A stretch of 61,109 nt of DNA, from positions 1-61,109 of the forward strand of contig JAGNLA010000010.1 of the NCBI GenBank assembly GCA_017999835.1, read 5' to 3'. The notes beneath the pieces were generated by a model. The model made no database searches. It had not been told where the DNA came from and saw only the letters and a program-made list of their open reading frames with translations. The position numbers were made by a program, and so were the translations under genes. Positions 8,250-17,963 of the stretch are shown piece by piece (the stretch's first letter is position 1; the number at the start of each line of letters is the position of its first letter). The stretch comes from Caldisericia bacterium (GTDB lineage: Bacteria; Caldisericota; Caldisericia; JAAYUI01).

Positions 8250-8931
8250 CAGGATTCCAAAACATGTAGCCATCATCATGGATGGCAATGGGAGATGGGC
8301 GCAGAGTAGAGGTTTACAAAGGAATATCGGTCATAAAAGAGGAGTTTTTGCTGTCAGGTCGACGGTTGAGAAAGCTGCCGAGCTGGGCATTGAGGTTTTA
8401 ACTCTCTACTGTTTTTCAACTGAAAACTGGAAACGTGACCCAAACGAAGTCCATTTTCTCATGGACATGTTTCTCCAGTCCCTGTTTGACGAAAGACCGC
8501 TCATTCTCGACAACAACATAAGATTCAAGCTCATCGGTGACAGAAGCAAACTTTCGGATGAATTGATAAAGGCTGCTGAATTACTGGAACATGACGCTTC
8601 AGTTAACACCGGTATGTGGCTTTTGTTGGCCATCAACTATGGAGGCAGAGCGGAAGTTCTGAGGGCCGTCAAAGAGATTGTCAAAAGTGGCATTGACCCC
8701 GATTCAATTAATTCAGATACAATGGGGAATTATCTCTATACGGCTGGGTTACCTGATCCCGACATGATCATTCGAACATCCGGTGAGATGCGATTATCGA
8801 ATTTCCTCATCTGGCAGGGGGCTTACTCGGAACTAATTTTTATAAAAAAGATGTGGCCGGATTTTTCCGGGAAAGATTTGCAAGGGGCGATAAAAATATA
8901 TAATAGACGTAACAGAAGATTTGGAGGATGA
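8239..8931 (+). CDS. uppS: isoprenyl (undecaprenyl) diphosphate synthase
   Basis: cis-Prenyltransferase of 230 residues that condenses isopentenyl units onto farnesyl diphosphate to make undecaprenyl diphosphate, the lipid carrier for peptidoglycan. The substrate-binding motif HVAIIMDGNGRWA, the GHKRG element and the C-terminal PDMIIRTSGEMRLSNF region are all present. The start is TTG at 8239, inside the end of frr, with AAGGAAA just upstream; no ATG or GTG gives a complete N-terminus. The next gene, cdsA, starts two bases after its stop. Confidence 0.97.
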   Translation: MNSDRIPKHVAIIMDGNGRWAQSRGLQRNIGHKRGVFAVRSTVEKAAELGIEVLTLYCFSTENWKRDPNEVHFLMDMFLQSLFDERPLILDNNIRFKLIGDRSKLSDELIKAAELLEHDASVNTGMWLLLAINYGGRAEVLRAVKEIVKSGIDPDSINSDTMGNYLYTAGLPDPDMIIRTSGEMRLSNFLIWQGAYSELIFIKKMWPDFSGKDLQGAIKIYNRRNRRFGG

Positions 8932-8932
8932 C

Positions 8933-9754
8933 GTGTCGAGAGTAGTTGTAGCTCTAATTCTTGCCCCGATCGTGCTGGCTCTGACCTGGGTTTCAGGTTG
9001 GCCATTCCTTGTCATGGTTTGTTTGTTTTCGACTTTTGTCGCTATCGAAGCTGCAAAAGTGATGAGGAAAGCTGGCATGAAAGCAGAGATTTTTGCGCTT
9101 ATTCCGGCAAATCTCGCCATCCAGCTAGCGGTGTACTTCAAATATTGGATAGTCATCCCATTGGTCTTTTTTACTTTTATTGCTGTACTTTTTCTAATTG
9201 AAATATTTCGTGGCAACACAACAGGAGCATCATCCAGATTGGGTGCCAATCTTCTGGCTTTATCAATATCATCATTGCTGTCATTTATGACATTGATAGA
9301 ATTCCTTGGACAGGCTCCAGGCGAGAAAGCTCCAGGCTGGCGCTTCCTTTTCATTCTGTTTGTAGGAGTCTGGAGTTTTGACATTTTCAGCTATTATGGT
9401 GGAAAACTTGCCGGAAAACACAAACTGGCTCCAAAAATCTCGCCAGGCAAGACCTGGGAAGGTCTCATTGTTGGTTTTATGCTTGGCGTGACGTTGTTTG
9501 TTGTGGCCGGACTGTATCTTATTCCTTACGATGTTATCCCAAATCTTGGTATAGAGAAGCTTGTTGCTGGCGGGTTCATAGTCGTTGGAGCATCATTGCT
9601 TGGCGACTTGAGTGAGTCAGTCCTCAAGCGAGATGCCAACATGAAAGATTCTGGCAAAATACTTGTTGGTCACGGCGGAGTGCTGGACAGACTCGATTCA
9701 CTCCTCTTTGCTGCACCGGCTTTGTACTTCTTCCTTGAAAAGGTCATATTTTGA
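8933..9754 (+). CDS. cdsA: phosphatidate cytidylyltransferase
   Basis: Membrane enzyme of 273 residues that makes CDP-diacylglycerol from phosphatidate and CTP, the branch point of phospholipid synthesis. It has about seven membrane spans and the family's C-terminal signature region, here LGDLSESVLKRDANMKDSG followed by GHGGVLDRLDS. The start is GTG at 8933, placed five bases after GGAGG; a TTG at 8921 in frame would put the ribosome binding site inside the gene. The last bases overlap dxr by four bp (TTGA). Confidence 0.95.
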   Translation: MSRVVVALILAPIVLALTWVSGWPFLVMVCLFSTFVAIEAAKVMRKAGMKAEIFALIPANLAIQLAVYFKYWIVIPLVFFTFIAVLFLIEIFRGNTTGASSRLGANLLALSISSLLSFMTLIEFLGQAPGEKAPGWRFLFILFVGVWSFDIFSYYGGKLAGKHKLAPKISPGKTWEGLIVGFMLGVTLFVVAGLYLIPYDVIPNLGIEKLVAGGFIVVGASLLGDLSESVLKRDANMKDSGKILVGHGGVLDRLDSLLFAAPALYFFLEKVIF

Positions 9755-10902
9755 AGAGAATTGCAATCATCGGTTCAACCGGATCGATTGGCAGGCAGAC
9801 CCTCGAAGTTGTTGAACAAAATTTTTCAAGCTACAAAATCGTCGCCCTGTCGGCTGACAGCTCCGATGATCTCATGGCCCAGCAGGCGGTTAGGTTTGGC
9901 GTAAAAAACATCTGTATGTACAGCCGCGAAGGCGCATCCAGGCTTGGGGCAAAATTCAAGGATGCAAACATCACTTACGGCGACGAAGGCCTAAAAGAGA
10001 TTGCTCTTATGGACGTTGATCTGCTCATTGTTGCTGGCAACGGGTCATCATGTATTGAACCGACATTTCAGGCTTTAAAAAATGGTACAGACGTTGCGCT
10101 TGCCACAAAAGAAGTCATCGTTTGTGCCGGTCATCTGATTGACCGGAGCGTTTACGACAGGCAGATAATTCCCATCGATTCAGAGCCATCAGCAATTTTT
10201 CAGTCCCTTGCAGGGGAAGACCGTTTTAGAATAAAAGAAATACTCTTGACTGCCTCTGGTGGTCCTTTCTTTTCAAAAGGACTCAACTGGGGCGATCTGA
10301 AACTGGTAAAACCAGAAGAGGCTCTCGAGCATCCTCGTTGGAGAATGGGCAGAAAAATTACCATCGATTCATCGACGCTAGCCAACAAAGCCTTGGAAAT
10401 GGTTGAAATCGCTTACATGTTTGGCGTCGAACCCGACAACATCAGGATCATGCTTCATCGTGAATCCGAGATTCACTCCGGAGTGACGTTTATCGACGGT
10501 TCGACAAAACTTCAGGCATCACCTCCAGACATGCGAATCCCGATCTCCTATGCCCTCAACTGTCCTGCCCGCAACTTCTCCACTTTCCATGGACTCAGGT
10601 TTCCAGTCAGATGGGTGCTTGAGGATTTGCCAGAATCCATGTCGCGCTGCGTTGAGCTTGGCAAGAGAGCCTGGAGCCTTGGCCCCAAAGGGCTCATCAC
10701 CTATGCGGCAGCTGACGAAGCGGCAGTCGAACTGTTTCTGGCAAAAAAGCTTTCATTCCACATCATTCCTGAGGTCATCGCAAAGTGCCTGGCCCAGGTT
10801 CGTGATTTCCCAACAACCACCCCTGCACAGGTCGTGCAGGGATATCAATTTTCAAAACAAACTGCAATGGAGATAGGAAAGAGATTATGTCTATCATATT
10901 GA
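9751..10902 (+). CDS. dxr: 1-deoxy-D-xylulose 5-phosphate reductoisomerase
   Basis: DXP reductoisomerase, 383 residues, the NADPH-dependent second step of the MEP isoprenoid pathway that yields 2-C-methyl-D-erythritol 4-phosphate. The N-terminal dinucleotide fold begins IGSTGSIGRQTLEV, and the central metal and substrate region holds PIDSEPSAIFQ, TASGGPF and ITIDSSTLANKALE. The TTG start overlaps the cdsA stop in a four-base TTGA. With ispG three genes on, the operon encodes two MEP steps next to the consumer uppS. It overlaps rseP by 16 bp. Confidence 0.97.
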   Translation: MKRIAIIGSTGSIGRQTLEVVEQNFSSYKIVALSADSSDDLMAQQAVRFGVKNICMYSREGASRLGAKFKDANITYGDEGLKEIALMDVDLLIVAGNGSSCIEPTFQALKNGTDVALATKEVIVCAGHLIDRSVYDRQIIPIDSEPSAIFQSLAGEDRFRIKEILLTASGGPFFSKGLNWGDLKLVKPEEALEHPRWRMGRKITIDSSTLANKALEMVEIAYMFGVEPDNIRIMLHRESEIHSGVTFIDGSTKLQASPPDMRIPISYALNCPARNFSTFHGLRFPVRWVLEDLPESMSRCVELGKRAWSLGPKGLITYAAADEAAVELFLAKKLSFHIIPEVIAKCLAQVRDFPTTTPAQVVQGYQFSKQTAMEIGKRLCLSY

Positions 10903-12200
10903 GCATTCTGCTTACACTGTTGATTTTGAGCATCCTTGTGCTTGTTCACGAGTGGGGTCATTTTTCTGCAGCCAGGTCAATCGGCCTTCCGGTTGAGAGT
11001 TTCTCTATCGGCATGGGACCAGTCATAAAACGATGGAAAACCGCCAGATATGGCGACACCGAGTTTAGGTTGTCAGCCATTCCATTTGGTGGCTATGTCA
11101 TGGTTCCGGGCGAGCAGGAAGCCAGCGACAACCCAAACAATTTCTATTCAAAAACCCCATGGCAGAGAATCTGGTACGCCGGTGCCGGTGTACTGATGAA
11201 CTTTTTATTTGCAATCGTGATCTTTGTTGTTGGCTCAGTTGCCTTTGGCGACATTGGCATTGCGTACAATCAGGTTGGCATGCTCCAGCCGGGTGCAGCC
11301 AGAAACGCGGGGATAAAGCAGGGCGAGTGGATTCTCAAGGTCAATGAGGTCTATACGCCTGAGTGGAATAGCATTCCTACAGAAATTAGGAAGTTCCCAA
11401 ACCAGAAGATCAAGCTCACATTGGGTGAAGATGTTGAATCAGAAACAATGGTCAGCATTTCTTCAATCTCAAAAGCATGGATTTTTGGTCAGGCAGAAGC
11501 TGAATTTTCCAGTATAAAGTTGCCAGAAGCCAAAGATGTGATGGAAAACACTTTCCTGGTCGTTAGTCAGGATGACAAACTCAATTTTTATCATCTGAAT
11601 TCGATTACAAAGATTGGTTCAACAGAAGTTTCCGGTTTCAGTGATATTCTTTCTGAACTAAAAAAAATAACCGCAGACACGCAAATCACCTTTTCTAAAT
11701 CAGTAAAAACCAGAATGGTTGAGCTGACACCAGGCATTGGTCATGATGAAAAAGGTAATGAGGTTGGTTTAATCGGCGTTGGGCCGTCAGGTTCCACGAT
11801 TCGTCTGCCGTTCTTTGAGGCAATCTGGTTTGGCCTCCAAAAGTTCTGGTTCTATATACTTGCAGTGTTTGGCGCTATTGGTTCACTTTTTAAAGGCAAC
11901 CTTGAAAACGTTGGCAGCCTAGTTGCCATCGGCGACATGGTCGGTCAATCGGCAAACCTTGGCATCAACTGGATATTCAACCTTGCTGGCCAGCTCTCGG
12001 TTGCCCTTGCTATCTTCAACCTCATCCCGTTCCCAGGGCTTGATGGAAGCAGAATCTTCTTCACACTCATCGAAGGCATAACCGGCAAAAAGCTGCCAAG
12101 AGTTGTTGAAAACGTCATACACTTTGTTGGTTTCGTCATACTGATGATTTTGCTCGTTGCGCTTGTCGGAAGGGACATTTTCCTAAGACTGTTCAAATGA
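10887..12200 (+). CDS. rseP: site-2 membrane metalloprotease RseP/RasP
   Basis: M50-family zinc metalloprotease of 437 residues that cleaves substrates inside the membrane, typically anti-sigma factors and signal-peptide remnants. HEWGH at residues 21-25 in the first membrane span supplies two zinc ligands, and NLIPFPGLDGSR near residue 375 supplies the third (aspartate). A PDZ-like region with GAARNAGIKQGEWILKVN follows the first spans, and the segment between it and the C-terminal spans is long enough for a second divergent one. An ECF sigma factor is encoded later in the window at 32017, but nothing links the two directly. Confidence 0.95.
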   Translation: MSIILSILLTLLILSILVLVHEWGHFSAARSIGLPVESFSIGMGPVIKRWKTARYGDTEFRLSAIPFGGYVMVPGEQEASDNPNNFYSKTPWQRIWYAGAGVLMNFLFAIVIFVVGSVAFGDIGIAYNQVGMLQPGAARNAGIKQGEWILKVNEVYTPEWNSIPTEIRKFPNQKIKLTLGEDVESETMVSISSISKAWIFGQAEAEFSSIKLPEAKDVMENTFLVVSQDDKLNFYHLNSITKIGSTEVSGFSDILSELKKITADTQITFSKSVKTRMVELTPGIGHDEKGNEVGLIGVGPSGSTIRLPFFEAIWFGLQKFWFYILAVFGAIGSLFKGNLENVGSLVAIGDMVGQSANLGINWIFNLAGQLSVALAIFNLIPFPGLDGSRIFFTLIEGITGKKLPRVVENVIHFVGFVILMILLVALVGRDIFLRLFK

Positions 12201-13282
12201 CAAAACCTGTTCGTATCGGTAGTAACCTGGTCATTGGAGGCGGGGCGCCTGTCGTCGTGCAGTCGATGACCAAGACCGACACGAGGGACGCAAAAGCTAC
12301 AACAGAACAGATAAAAAGACTTGCCCAGGCAGGTTGTGAGTTGGCAAGGTGTGCGGTTCCGGATATGGAGGCTGCACTCTCACTTAAAGAAATAGTTAAA
12401 TGCAGTCCAATTCCAGTATGCGCCGACATTCATTTCGATGGCAAGCTAGCGCTTGCAAGCCTGGACTCGGGAGTCCAGAAACTCAGGCTGAACCCGGGGA
12501 ATATCCGTGACAAGGACATGGTCAGGGTCATCGCCAGGGAGTGCTTGCAAAGAGGGGTTCCAATCCGTATAGGTGTAAACGCAGGCTCCCTTCCTCACGG
12601 CCAAGACGACATCGCCAAAGCGATGGTCGACGCCGCAATAAAAGAGGCTGGGATTTTGGAGGACGCAGGATGTTCATTATTGATTTTATCGGTGAAAACC
12701 TCTGATATAGAGGCAACCATCAGAGCCAACAGGCTCCTTGCTCAATCCTGCGATTATCCGCTTCACATCGGATTAACCGAGGCCGGAACGTTAGTTTCCG
12801 GACTCATTCGCTCAACAAAAGCCCTGATGCCACTTTTGGAAGCTGGCATCGGTGACACTATAAGAGTATCGCTGACTGAAGAACCTGAACTTGAAGTGCA
12901 CGCCGCATGGGAACTGCTCGAAGTGACCAATCGCCGGCATGCCAACCCGATAATCATCTCCTGTCCAACATGTGGCAGGACTCATGGAAAACTTAGGGAA
13001 AACGTTCTAAAGGTTTCACAGTCGTTGCGGGGATTGACCGGCATAACCGTCGCAGTCATGGGCTGCGAAGTCAACGGGCCGGGTGAAGCAAAAGACGCAG
13101 ATTGCGGCATAGCTTTCGGGGAGTCCAAAGCGATGGTGGTAGAGGCAGGCAAAATCGTTGGCGCATTGTCACACGATCAGGCCATCAAAATGCTCACAGA
13201 AATCGCAAGGAGAATATATGACACAAAGAATTTACTGTGTGGGACTAAGGATGAAGGAGGACGACCAGGCGGAAGCCATTGA
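12197..13282 (+). CDS. ispG: 4-hydroxy-3-methylbut-2-enyl diphosphate synthase
   Basis: IspG (GcpE), 361 residues, an iron-sulfur enzyme that converts MEcPP to HMBPP in the MEP pathway. The TIM-barrel part contains VVVQSMTKTDTRD, ADIHFDGKLAL and KLRLNPGNI. The C-terminal cluster domain has ISCPTCGRTHG and AVMGCEVNGPGEAKDADCG, giving the cluster cysteines and the conserved glutamate. It starts in an ATGA overlap with rseP. Its 3' end overlaps hflX by 65 bp, which is unusually long for this operon. Confidence 0.97.
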   Translation: MTKPVRIGSNLVIGGGAPVVVQSMTKTDTRDAKATTEQIKRLAQAGCELARCAVPDMEAALSLKEIVKCSPIPVCADIHFDGKLALASLDSGVQKLRLNPGNIRDKDMVRVIARECLQRGVPIRIGVNAGSLPHGQDDIAKAMVDAAIKEAGILEDAGCSLLILSVKTSDIEATIRANRLLAQSCDYPLHIGLTEAGTLVSGLIRSTKALMPLLEAGIGDTIRVSLTEEPELEVHAAWELLEVTNRRHANPIIISCPTCGRTHGKLRENVLKVSQSLRGLTGITVAVMGCEVNGPGEAKDADCGIAFGESKAMVVEAGKIVGALSHDQAIKMLTEIARRIYDTKNLLCGTKDEGGRPGGSH

Positions 13283-14303
13283 GTCGTTCCGTGAACTCGT
13301 CTCACTTGCACAAACACTTGATTACACCATAACAGGCCAGAACTTTCAGGTCATCAGGGAACCAAATCACTCGCACCTGATAGGAAAGGGCAAAGTCGCA
13401 GAAATTGCTGAAGAGATTTCAAAACTGAAGCCTGACGTTGTTTTTGTTGACTACCATCTGACCCCGCTTCAAAGCAGGAACCTTGAAGAAGACTGGAATG
13501 TTCCTGTTATCGACAGGTCAGGGTTGATTATTGAAGTATTCAGAAAACATGCCACAACCAATGAAGGCAAGCTGCAAGTCGAATTGGCAAAACTTAAGTA
13601 CCAATTGCCTAGGTTGACCCAGAAAAACCTGGCTTACGATCAGCAGGTTGGCGGTGGAGCGGTCACCAGGGGTTCCGGTGAAAGGGCAATAGAGCTCGAG
13701 AGAAGGCATTTAAAGGAACGAATGCGCAGGCTTGAGTTTCGAATAAAGGTTCTTGCCAAAAACCGCGAAACAAGGTCAAAGCAAAGGCTTAGGGCTCACA
13801 TGCCGATCGTGGCACTTGTTGGTTACACCAATGCAGGCAAATCGACGCTGATGAATGCTCTGACTGGGGCAAATGTTCTTATTCAGAACAAGCTGTTTTC
13901 AACGCTCGACACTACGGTCAGACAGAGGATGATAGGTGATAGAAGGGTGCTTTTTGTTGATACCGTAGGGTTTATTCGAAATCTTCCTCACGAACTGATT
14001 GCCGCTTTCAAGTCCACACTTGAAGAAGTACTGTCGGCATGGCTGATAATCCATGTTTTTGACAGTTCCGACCCTGACTATGAAAGGCATATCGAGATAG
14101 CAGACAAAGTCTTGAGTGACCTTGGCGCAGACTGTATTCCAAAGCTGTTGGTGGCCAACAAGAAAGACCGCATATCTGACGAAAACATCGAGCAGGTTGG
14201 CAGGCAAGTGAACCCTGATCTGTTCATCAGCGCATCGGAAAAAGCTGGAACTGACAAACTGTTGGAGCTGGTCAGCCAGAATTTGAACCAACCCGAAGTT
14301 TAA
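13218..14303 (+). CDS. hflX: GTPase HflX
   Basis: Ribosome-associated GTPase of 361 residues that rescues or splits stalled ribosomes under stress. The N-terminal HflX domain includes HLIGKGKVAEI and VFVDYHLTPLQSRNLE, with the GGGAVTRGSGE linker. The G domain follows: G1 GYTNAGKSTL, G3 DTVGFIRNLP and G4 NKKD. The start is the ATG at 13218 after AAGGAG, which overlaps the end of ispG; a longer in-frame reading would overlap ispG by 125 bp and lacks a binding site. The residue lysine-rich C-terminal extension of some homologues is absent. Confidence 0.95.
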   Translation: MTQRIYCVGLRMKEDDQAEAIESFRELVSLAQTLDYTITGQNFQVIREPNHSHLIGKGKVAEIAEEISKLKPDVVFVDYHLTPLQSRNLEEDWNVPVIDRSGLIIEVFRKHATTNEGKLQVELAKLKYQLPRLTQKNLAYDQQVGGGAVTRGSGERAIELERRHLKERMRRLEFRIKVLAKNRETRSKQRLRAHMPIVALVGYTNAGKSTLMNALTGANVLIQNKLFSTLDTTVRQRMIGDRRVLFVDTVGFIRNLPHELIAAFKSTLEEVLSAWLIIHVFDSSDPDYERHIEIADKVLSDLGADCIPKLLVANKKDRISDENIEQVGRQVNPDLFISASEKAGTDKLLELVSQNLNQPEV

Positions 14304-14311
14304 ATGGCCTT

Positions 14312-14342
14312 TTGCCTTTGTTTTGCTGTTTGAAAGTATAAT
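14312..14342 (+). promoter_or_regulatory. candidate promoter of the S8 protease gene
   Basis: TTGCCT (14312-14317) and a consensus TATAAT (14337-14342) separated by 19 bp. The leader is short (about 15 nt) but carries an AGGAG ribosome binding site. The -10 box is convincing, the -35 spacing is not. Confidence 0.45.
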
Positions 14343-14363
14343 TGTTCCAAAGGAGAATTCATA

Positions 14364-17300
14364 ATGAATAAAAAACTAACCTTAGTAGTAATCTTCTCGC
14401 TTCTGATCTCAATGTTCCAGTTTGCACCAATTGGCGCAAAGGCACTTGAGCCAGGACATTTTGAGCCGGACATCACCGATGAATTGCTCAATATTGTCAA
14501 CGACGCCAAACCTTCACAAAACATTGATGTAATTGTCTGGTCCAACAGCAATGTAGAACGTAATCTCCAGGCAATATCTCAAGCTGTTAAGGCTTTCCCG
14601 AAATTTGGCTGCTACAGCGTGACGATAAGCAAAGACATGTTTGACAGTCTTGATGATATTCCAGGTGTAACCAGAATCACTCAGGACTACAAAATAACCA
14701 CGCCAAAAGTCAAAATTGATGAAGATGGTGACGATGAAGATCAAACTGACTTCAACTGGGGTCTTGTCGATCTTGGTGTTAAGAAACTTTGGGACAAAGG
14801 ATTGACAGGCAAGGGTGTAAAAGTTGGCTTGCTTGACACCGGTGTTGACGCTGACCACCCGGCACTCAAGGGTAAAGTCGAAAAGTTTGTCGTGTTTGAA
14901 ATGGATGGAACCAAGGTTGATTCGAAACCGTTTGACAACATTGGGCATGGAACCCATTGTGCTGGAATCATCTGCGGCTCTGACCCAAAGAAAAAGAATG
15001 GCCCAGGTGTTGCGCCAGATGCAAAGCTTATTGTAGGTTCAGTTCTTCCAAACGGAAGCGGCATGTTTGCCCAGGTTCTCGGTGGCATGGAATGGATTCT
15101 TGACCCAGACGGCAATCCGAAAACAGACGACGCTCCAGATATTGTCTCGATGTCACTCGGTGGTGTACCGGATGCTGAAATGACAGTCGTGGCTGATGCT
15201 TTCCAAAAGCAGGGCGTTTGCCTTGTGGCTTCGATCGGCAATGATGGGCCAGGCTCGGTTGGTTCTCCAGGAAGCATACCTTCGGTTTATTCCGTGGGTT
15301 CATATGATGTCAACAGAAAAATTGCATACTCTTCAAGTGGTGCTGTTATAGATTGGGAGATGGATCCATACCATGACATCACAGTGACAAAACCCGACAT
15401 TGCAGCTCCAGGCGTGAGCATTTATTCGTGCTATCCCGGTGGCGAATATGTTAAAATGTCAGGCACATCAATGGCCTGCCCACATGTTGCTGGTTCTGCA
15501 GCGCTTCTTCTCCAGGCAAAACCCGATCTTTCAAATATCGATGTTGGTTATGTGCTCTCAAAAACTGCCGATGACCTTGGCGCAAAAGGTTGGGACACCA
15601 GATGGGGCAACGGTGCCATCAACATCAACAAGGCCATTGAATACATCCCAAACCTTGCAACTATCAACATAAATCTGACAGGCAAAATTGATCAGTCTGT
15701 TGTAGTGAACATCAATGGAAAAATCATCAGAACAAACAAATCAACAGTTCTCCATGTTGATCCGGGCAACATTTCAATTGAAATGTCATCCTTTGGATAT
15801 GCGCCAGTCTCAAAAAAACTGAGCCTCAAAGCAAATGCCAGCGAAACAATTGATTTTGACACAACAAAACTGCCAACCATAACCTACAAGGGAACACTTG
15901 TTGGAAAAAATGGTGAAGATGCACGAGGTACGGTAACTGTAGTCGGAGCGCCGAATACATACATGACCGATGAAATGGGCGATTTTGAAATCGAACTCCC
16001 CAAGACTCAGCTTGACATACAGTTTTGGGCAATTGGATTCAAGCCTGTGCAAAAGACTTTGGATATGGGTTCAAACCCTGACAAGATCATTGAATTGGAA
16101 CCAACAAAAACACTTGTTGCCACAAGTCAACTGACAACACCAAGCAGCTCGATTCTTCGAAGATTCGACAAGTTTGTCTATAAAACCCTGGATGAATTGA
16201 AATTTGACTACTGCCCTGTGAATCCAAGAACATTCAAAATCTCGTATTCAATGTTAAAGAAATTCGACAAGGTTTACTGGTTTGGTGGTGAAGCATCACT
16301 CAAGCTCAACGATGCGAATGCCTTGCACAAATACCTTGTCAATGGTGGCAAGCTTGTCATGTCGGGCAGAAACTTGCTCTACTACGAAGCATACAGGAGA
16401 GAGCACAACTTTATCCAGTATCATTTCCAGGTAAGACCTTTCCCGGATGACACATACACAACAACATCCGTTGGACTTAAAGGTGACACAATCGGTGACG
16501 GTATGGCCCTCTCGCTCTCTGGTGGAGACGGTGCTGCAAACCAGATCGGTTATGACACCTTCACTGTTCCTCAGAAAGCCAAAAACTTGACCCCATTCAT
16601 GTCTGTCTTGACTCCAAGCGACAAAGATTTTGGTGATTACGGCTATACAGGCATAAGAATTGTAAACCCGACATACCTTGGCGTGTTCCTTTCCTTCGGC
16701 GTTGAAGGAATTGGCAATAAAGATGCGAGACTCGATCTCCTCAAAAGAATTGATGGCTGGTTGGATTCTTATGGTGGAATCGACGCTTCATTTGTTGACG
16801 ACAAGGGTAAACCAGTTTTTACCAAAGTCTCTGTTGAAGACATGCCGGACAACACAACTGATGACAATGGAACAATCAAGCTTCATTATCTCCCGAAGGG
16901 CTGGGTCAACATTAAGGCCAGCGCAATGGGCTTTGACGAGCAAACATTCAAGGCCGAAGTGGTCCCTGGCAAGACTAAAACCGTCCAGTTCCAGTTGATG
17001 AACCCAAGAACAATCACAATCTCTGGTCAGGTATTTGACCCATCGACAAAACAACCAATAGCATGCCAGATAAAAGTTTCAGGCAAGGATTCAAAGATTT
17101 ACAAAACCGATGATGATGGAAAATTCAATCTCAAGCTTCCAAAGTTTGCCTACTCGCTCAAGTTCTTCAAAAAAGGGTACATCAATTCGGTAGCATCTGC
17201 CATCGATGACAATGACAAAATGGTTATTAACCTTCAAAAAACAATCAATACGACGGCTTTTGTCCAGCAGTTTACTCCAAGCTGGGAATCTGCGGCATTT

Positions 17301-17888
17301 GCAGGAATTGGCCAGACATATGACAGAATAGCAAGAAACTCCAGCGTTAACATGGATACAATAAGTATTTCTCCAGGTGCATCCGTTTCAATCGAGGATC
17401 TCGAGCAGTACCAGTCAGTTATCTGGATGTGCGGATTTAACGACGAGATCGGAGAAGACTGGTGGTTCGATGTGATGACTCAGTACATCAAAAATGGCGG
17501 CAAGATCGCTCTTATTGGAGAACTGGTTCCGGTTACGATAATGAATCGTCCTGAATTTGCAAAGCTTCTTGGTGTTGAGGTCATCAACGAAGACGCAAAA
17601 ACCTACACAATCAAAGGTGTAGATGGAGATCCTCTTGGTGACGGCATGCTGTTCTCATTGTGGCATCCATACATCAGATCAGGATTTATTGCCACTACAC
17701 CATCGCTAAAGCCTGTAGGAAATGGCATTTCTTGCTTTAACCTTCTTGGTTCTGGCTCTGCGGCCATTCGCGTAAAGACCGAAAAACAGACCTCGCTTGT
17801 CATGAGTTTTGGTTTTGAGCAGATGTTCACTTCAATGGCAGAGGATAAAACCCTGTTCTTGAGAATTATCGACTATCTCAATAAGTAA
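14364..17888 (+). CDS. secreted multidomain subtilisin-like serine protease (S8)
   Basis: A 1174-residue secreted protease. A signal peptide (residues 1 to about 26) is followed by an inhibitor-like propeptide and the S8 domain with Asp158 (LLDTGVD), His195 (GHGTHCAG), oxyanion Asn293 (IGNDGPG) and Ser369 (SGTSMACPHVAGSAA), so it should be active. Downstream come two carboxypeptidase-regulatory/PEGA-like beta-sandwich repeats (about 433-580), a roughly 220-residue module (about 583-805), two more beta-sandwich repeats (about 806-955) and a second copy of that module (about 960-1174). The module resembles a glutamine-amidotransferase-like Rossmann fold (YLVNGGKLVMSG versus YIKNGGKIALIG). It likely degrades external protein and feeds the peptidase and 2-oxoacid oxidoreductase encoded later. 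Monocistronic. Confidence 0.93.
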   Translation: MNKKLTLVVIFSLLISMFQFAPIGAKALEPGHFEPDITDELLNIVNDAKPSQNIDVIVWSNSNVERNLQAISQAVKAFPKFGCYSVTISKDMFDSLDDIPGVTRITQDYKITTPKVKIDEDGDDEDQTDFNWGLVDLGVKKLWDKGLTGKGVKVGLLDTGVDADHPALKGKVEKFVVFEMDGTKVDSKPFDNIGHGTHCAGIICGSDPKKKNGPGVAPDAKLIVGSVLPNGSGMFAQVLGGMEWILDPDGNPKTDDAPDIVSMSLGGVPDAEMTVVADAFQKQGVCLVASIGNDGPGSVGSPGSIPSVYSVGSYDVNRKIAYSSSGAVIDWEMDPYHDITVTKPDIAAPGVSIYSCYPGGEYVKMSGTSMACPHVAGSAALLLQAKPDLSNIDVGYVLSKTADDLGAKGWDTRWGNGAININKAIEYIPNLATININLTGKIDQSVVVNINGKIIRTNKSTVLHVDPGNISIEMSSFGYAPVSKKLSLKANASETIDFDTTKLPTITYKGTLVGKNGEDARGTVTVVGAPNTYMTDEMGDFEIELPKTQLDIQFWAIGFKPVQKTLDMGSNPDKIIELEPTKTLVATSQLTTPSSSILRRFDKFVYKTLDELKFDYCPVNPRTFKISYSMLKKFDKVYWFGGEASLKLNDANALHKYLVNGGKLVMSGRNLLYYEAYRREHNFIQYHFQVRPFPDDTYTTTSVGLKGDTIGDGMALSLSGGDGAANQIGYDTFTVPQKAKNLTPFMSVLTPSDKDFGDYGYTGIRIVNPTYLGVFLSFGVEGIGNKDARLDLLKRIDGWLDSYGGIDASFVDDKGKPVFTKVSVEDMPDNTTDDNGTIKLHYLPKGWVNIKASAMGFDEQTFKAEVVPGKTKTVQFQLMNPRTITISGQVFDPSTKQPIACQIKVSGKDSKIYKTDDDGKFNLKLPKFAYSLKFFKKGYINSVASAIDDNDKMVINLQKTINTTAFVQQFTPSWESAAFAGIGQTYDRIARNSSVNMDTISISPGASVSIEDLEQYQSVIWMCGFNDEIGEDWWFDVMTQYIKNGGKIALIGELVPVTIMNRPEFAKLLGVEVINEDAKTYTIKGVDGDPLGDGMLFSLWHPYIRSGFIATTPSLKPVGNGISCFNLLGSGSAAIRVKTEKQTSLVMSFGFEQMFTSMAEDKTLFLRIIDYLNK

Positions 17889-17928
17889 CAAATTTGAGAA
17901 GATAGCAAATTGAGTGAAATTTAAAAAT

Positions 17929-17957
17929 AAACCCCCATCATATAAGATGGGGGTTTT
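17929..17957. terminator. bidirectional Rho-independent terminator
   Basis: A perfect 11-bp stem (17929-17939 with 17946-17956, core CCCCCATC/GATGGGGG) with T-rich flanks on both strands: TTTT on the forward side and an interrupted T-rich tract on the reverse side. It lies between the convergent protease and pckA genes and suits the pckA transcript in particular. Confidence 0.85.
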
Positions 17958-17963
17958 AAATTG

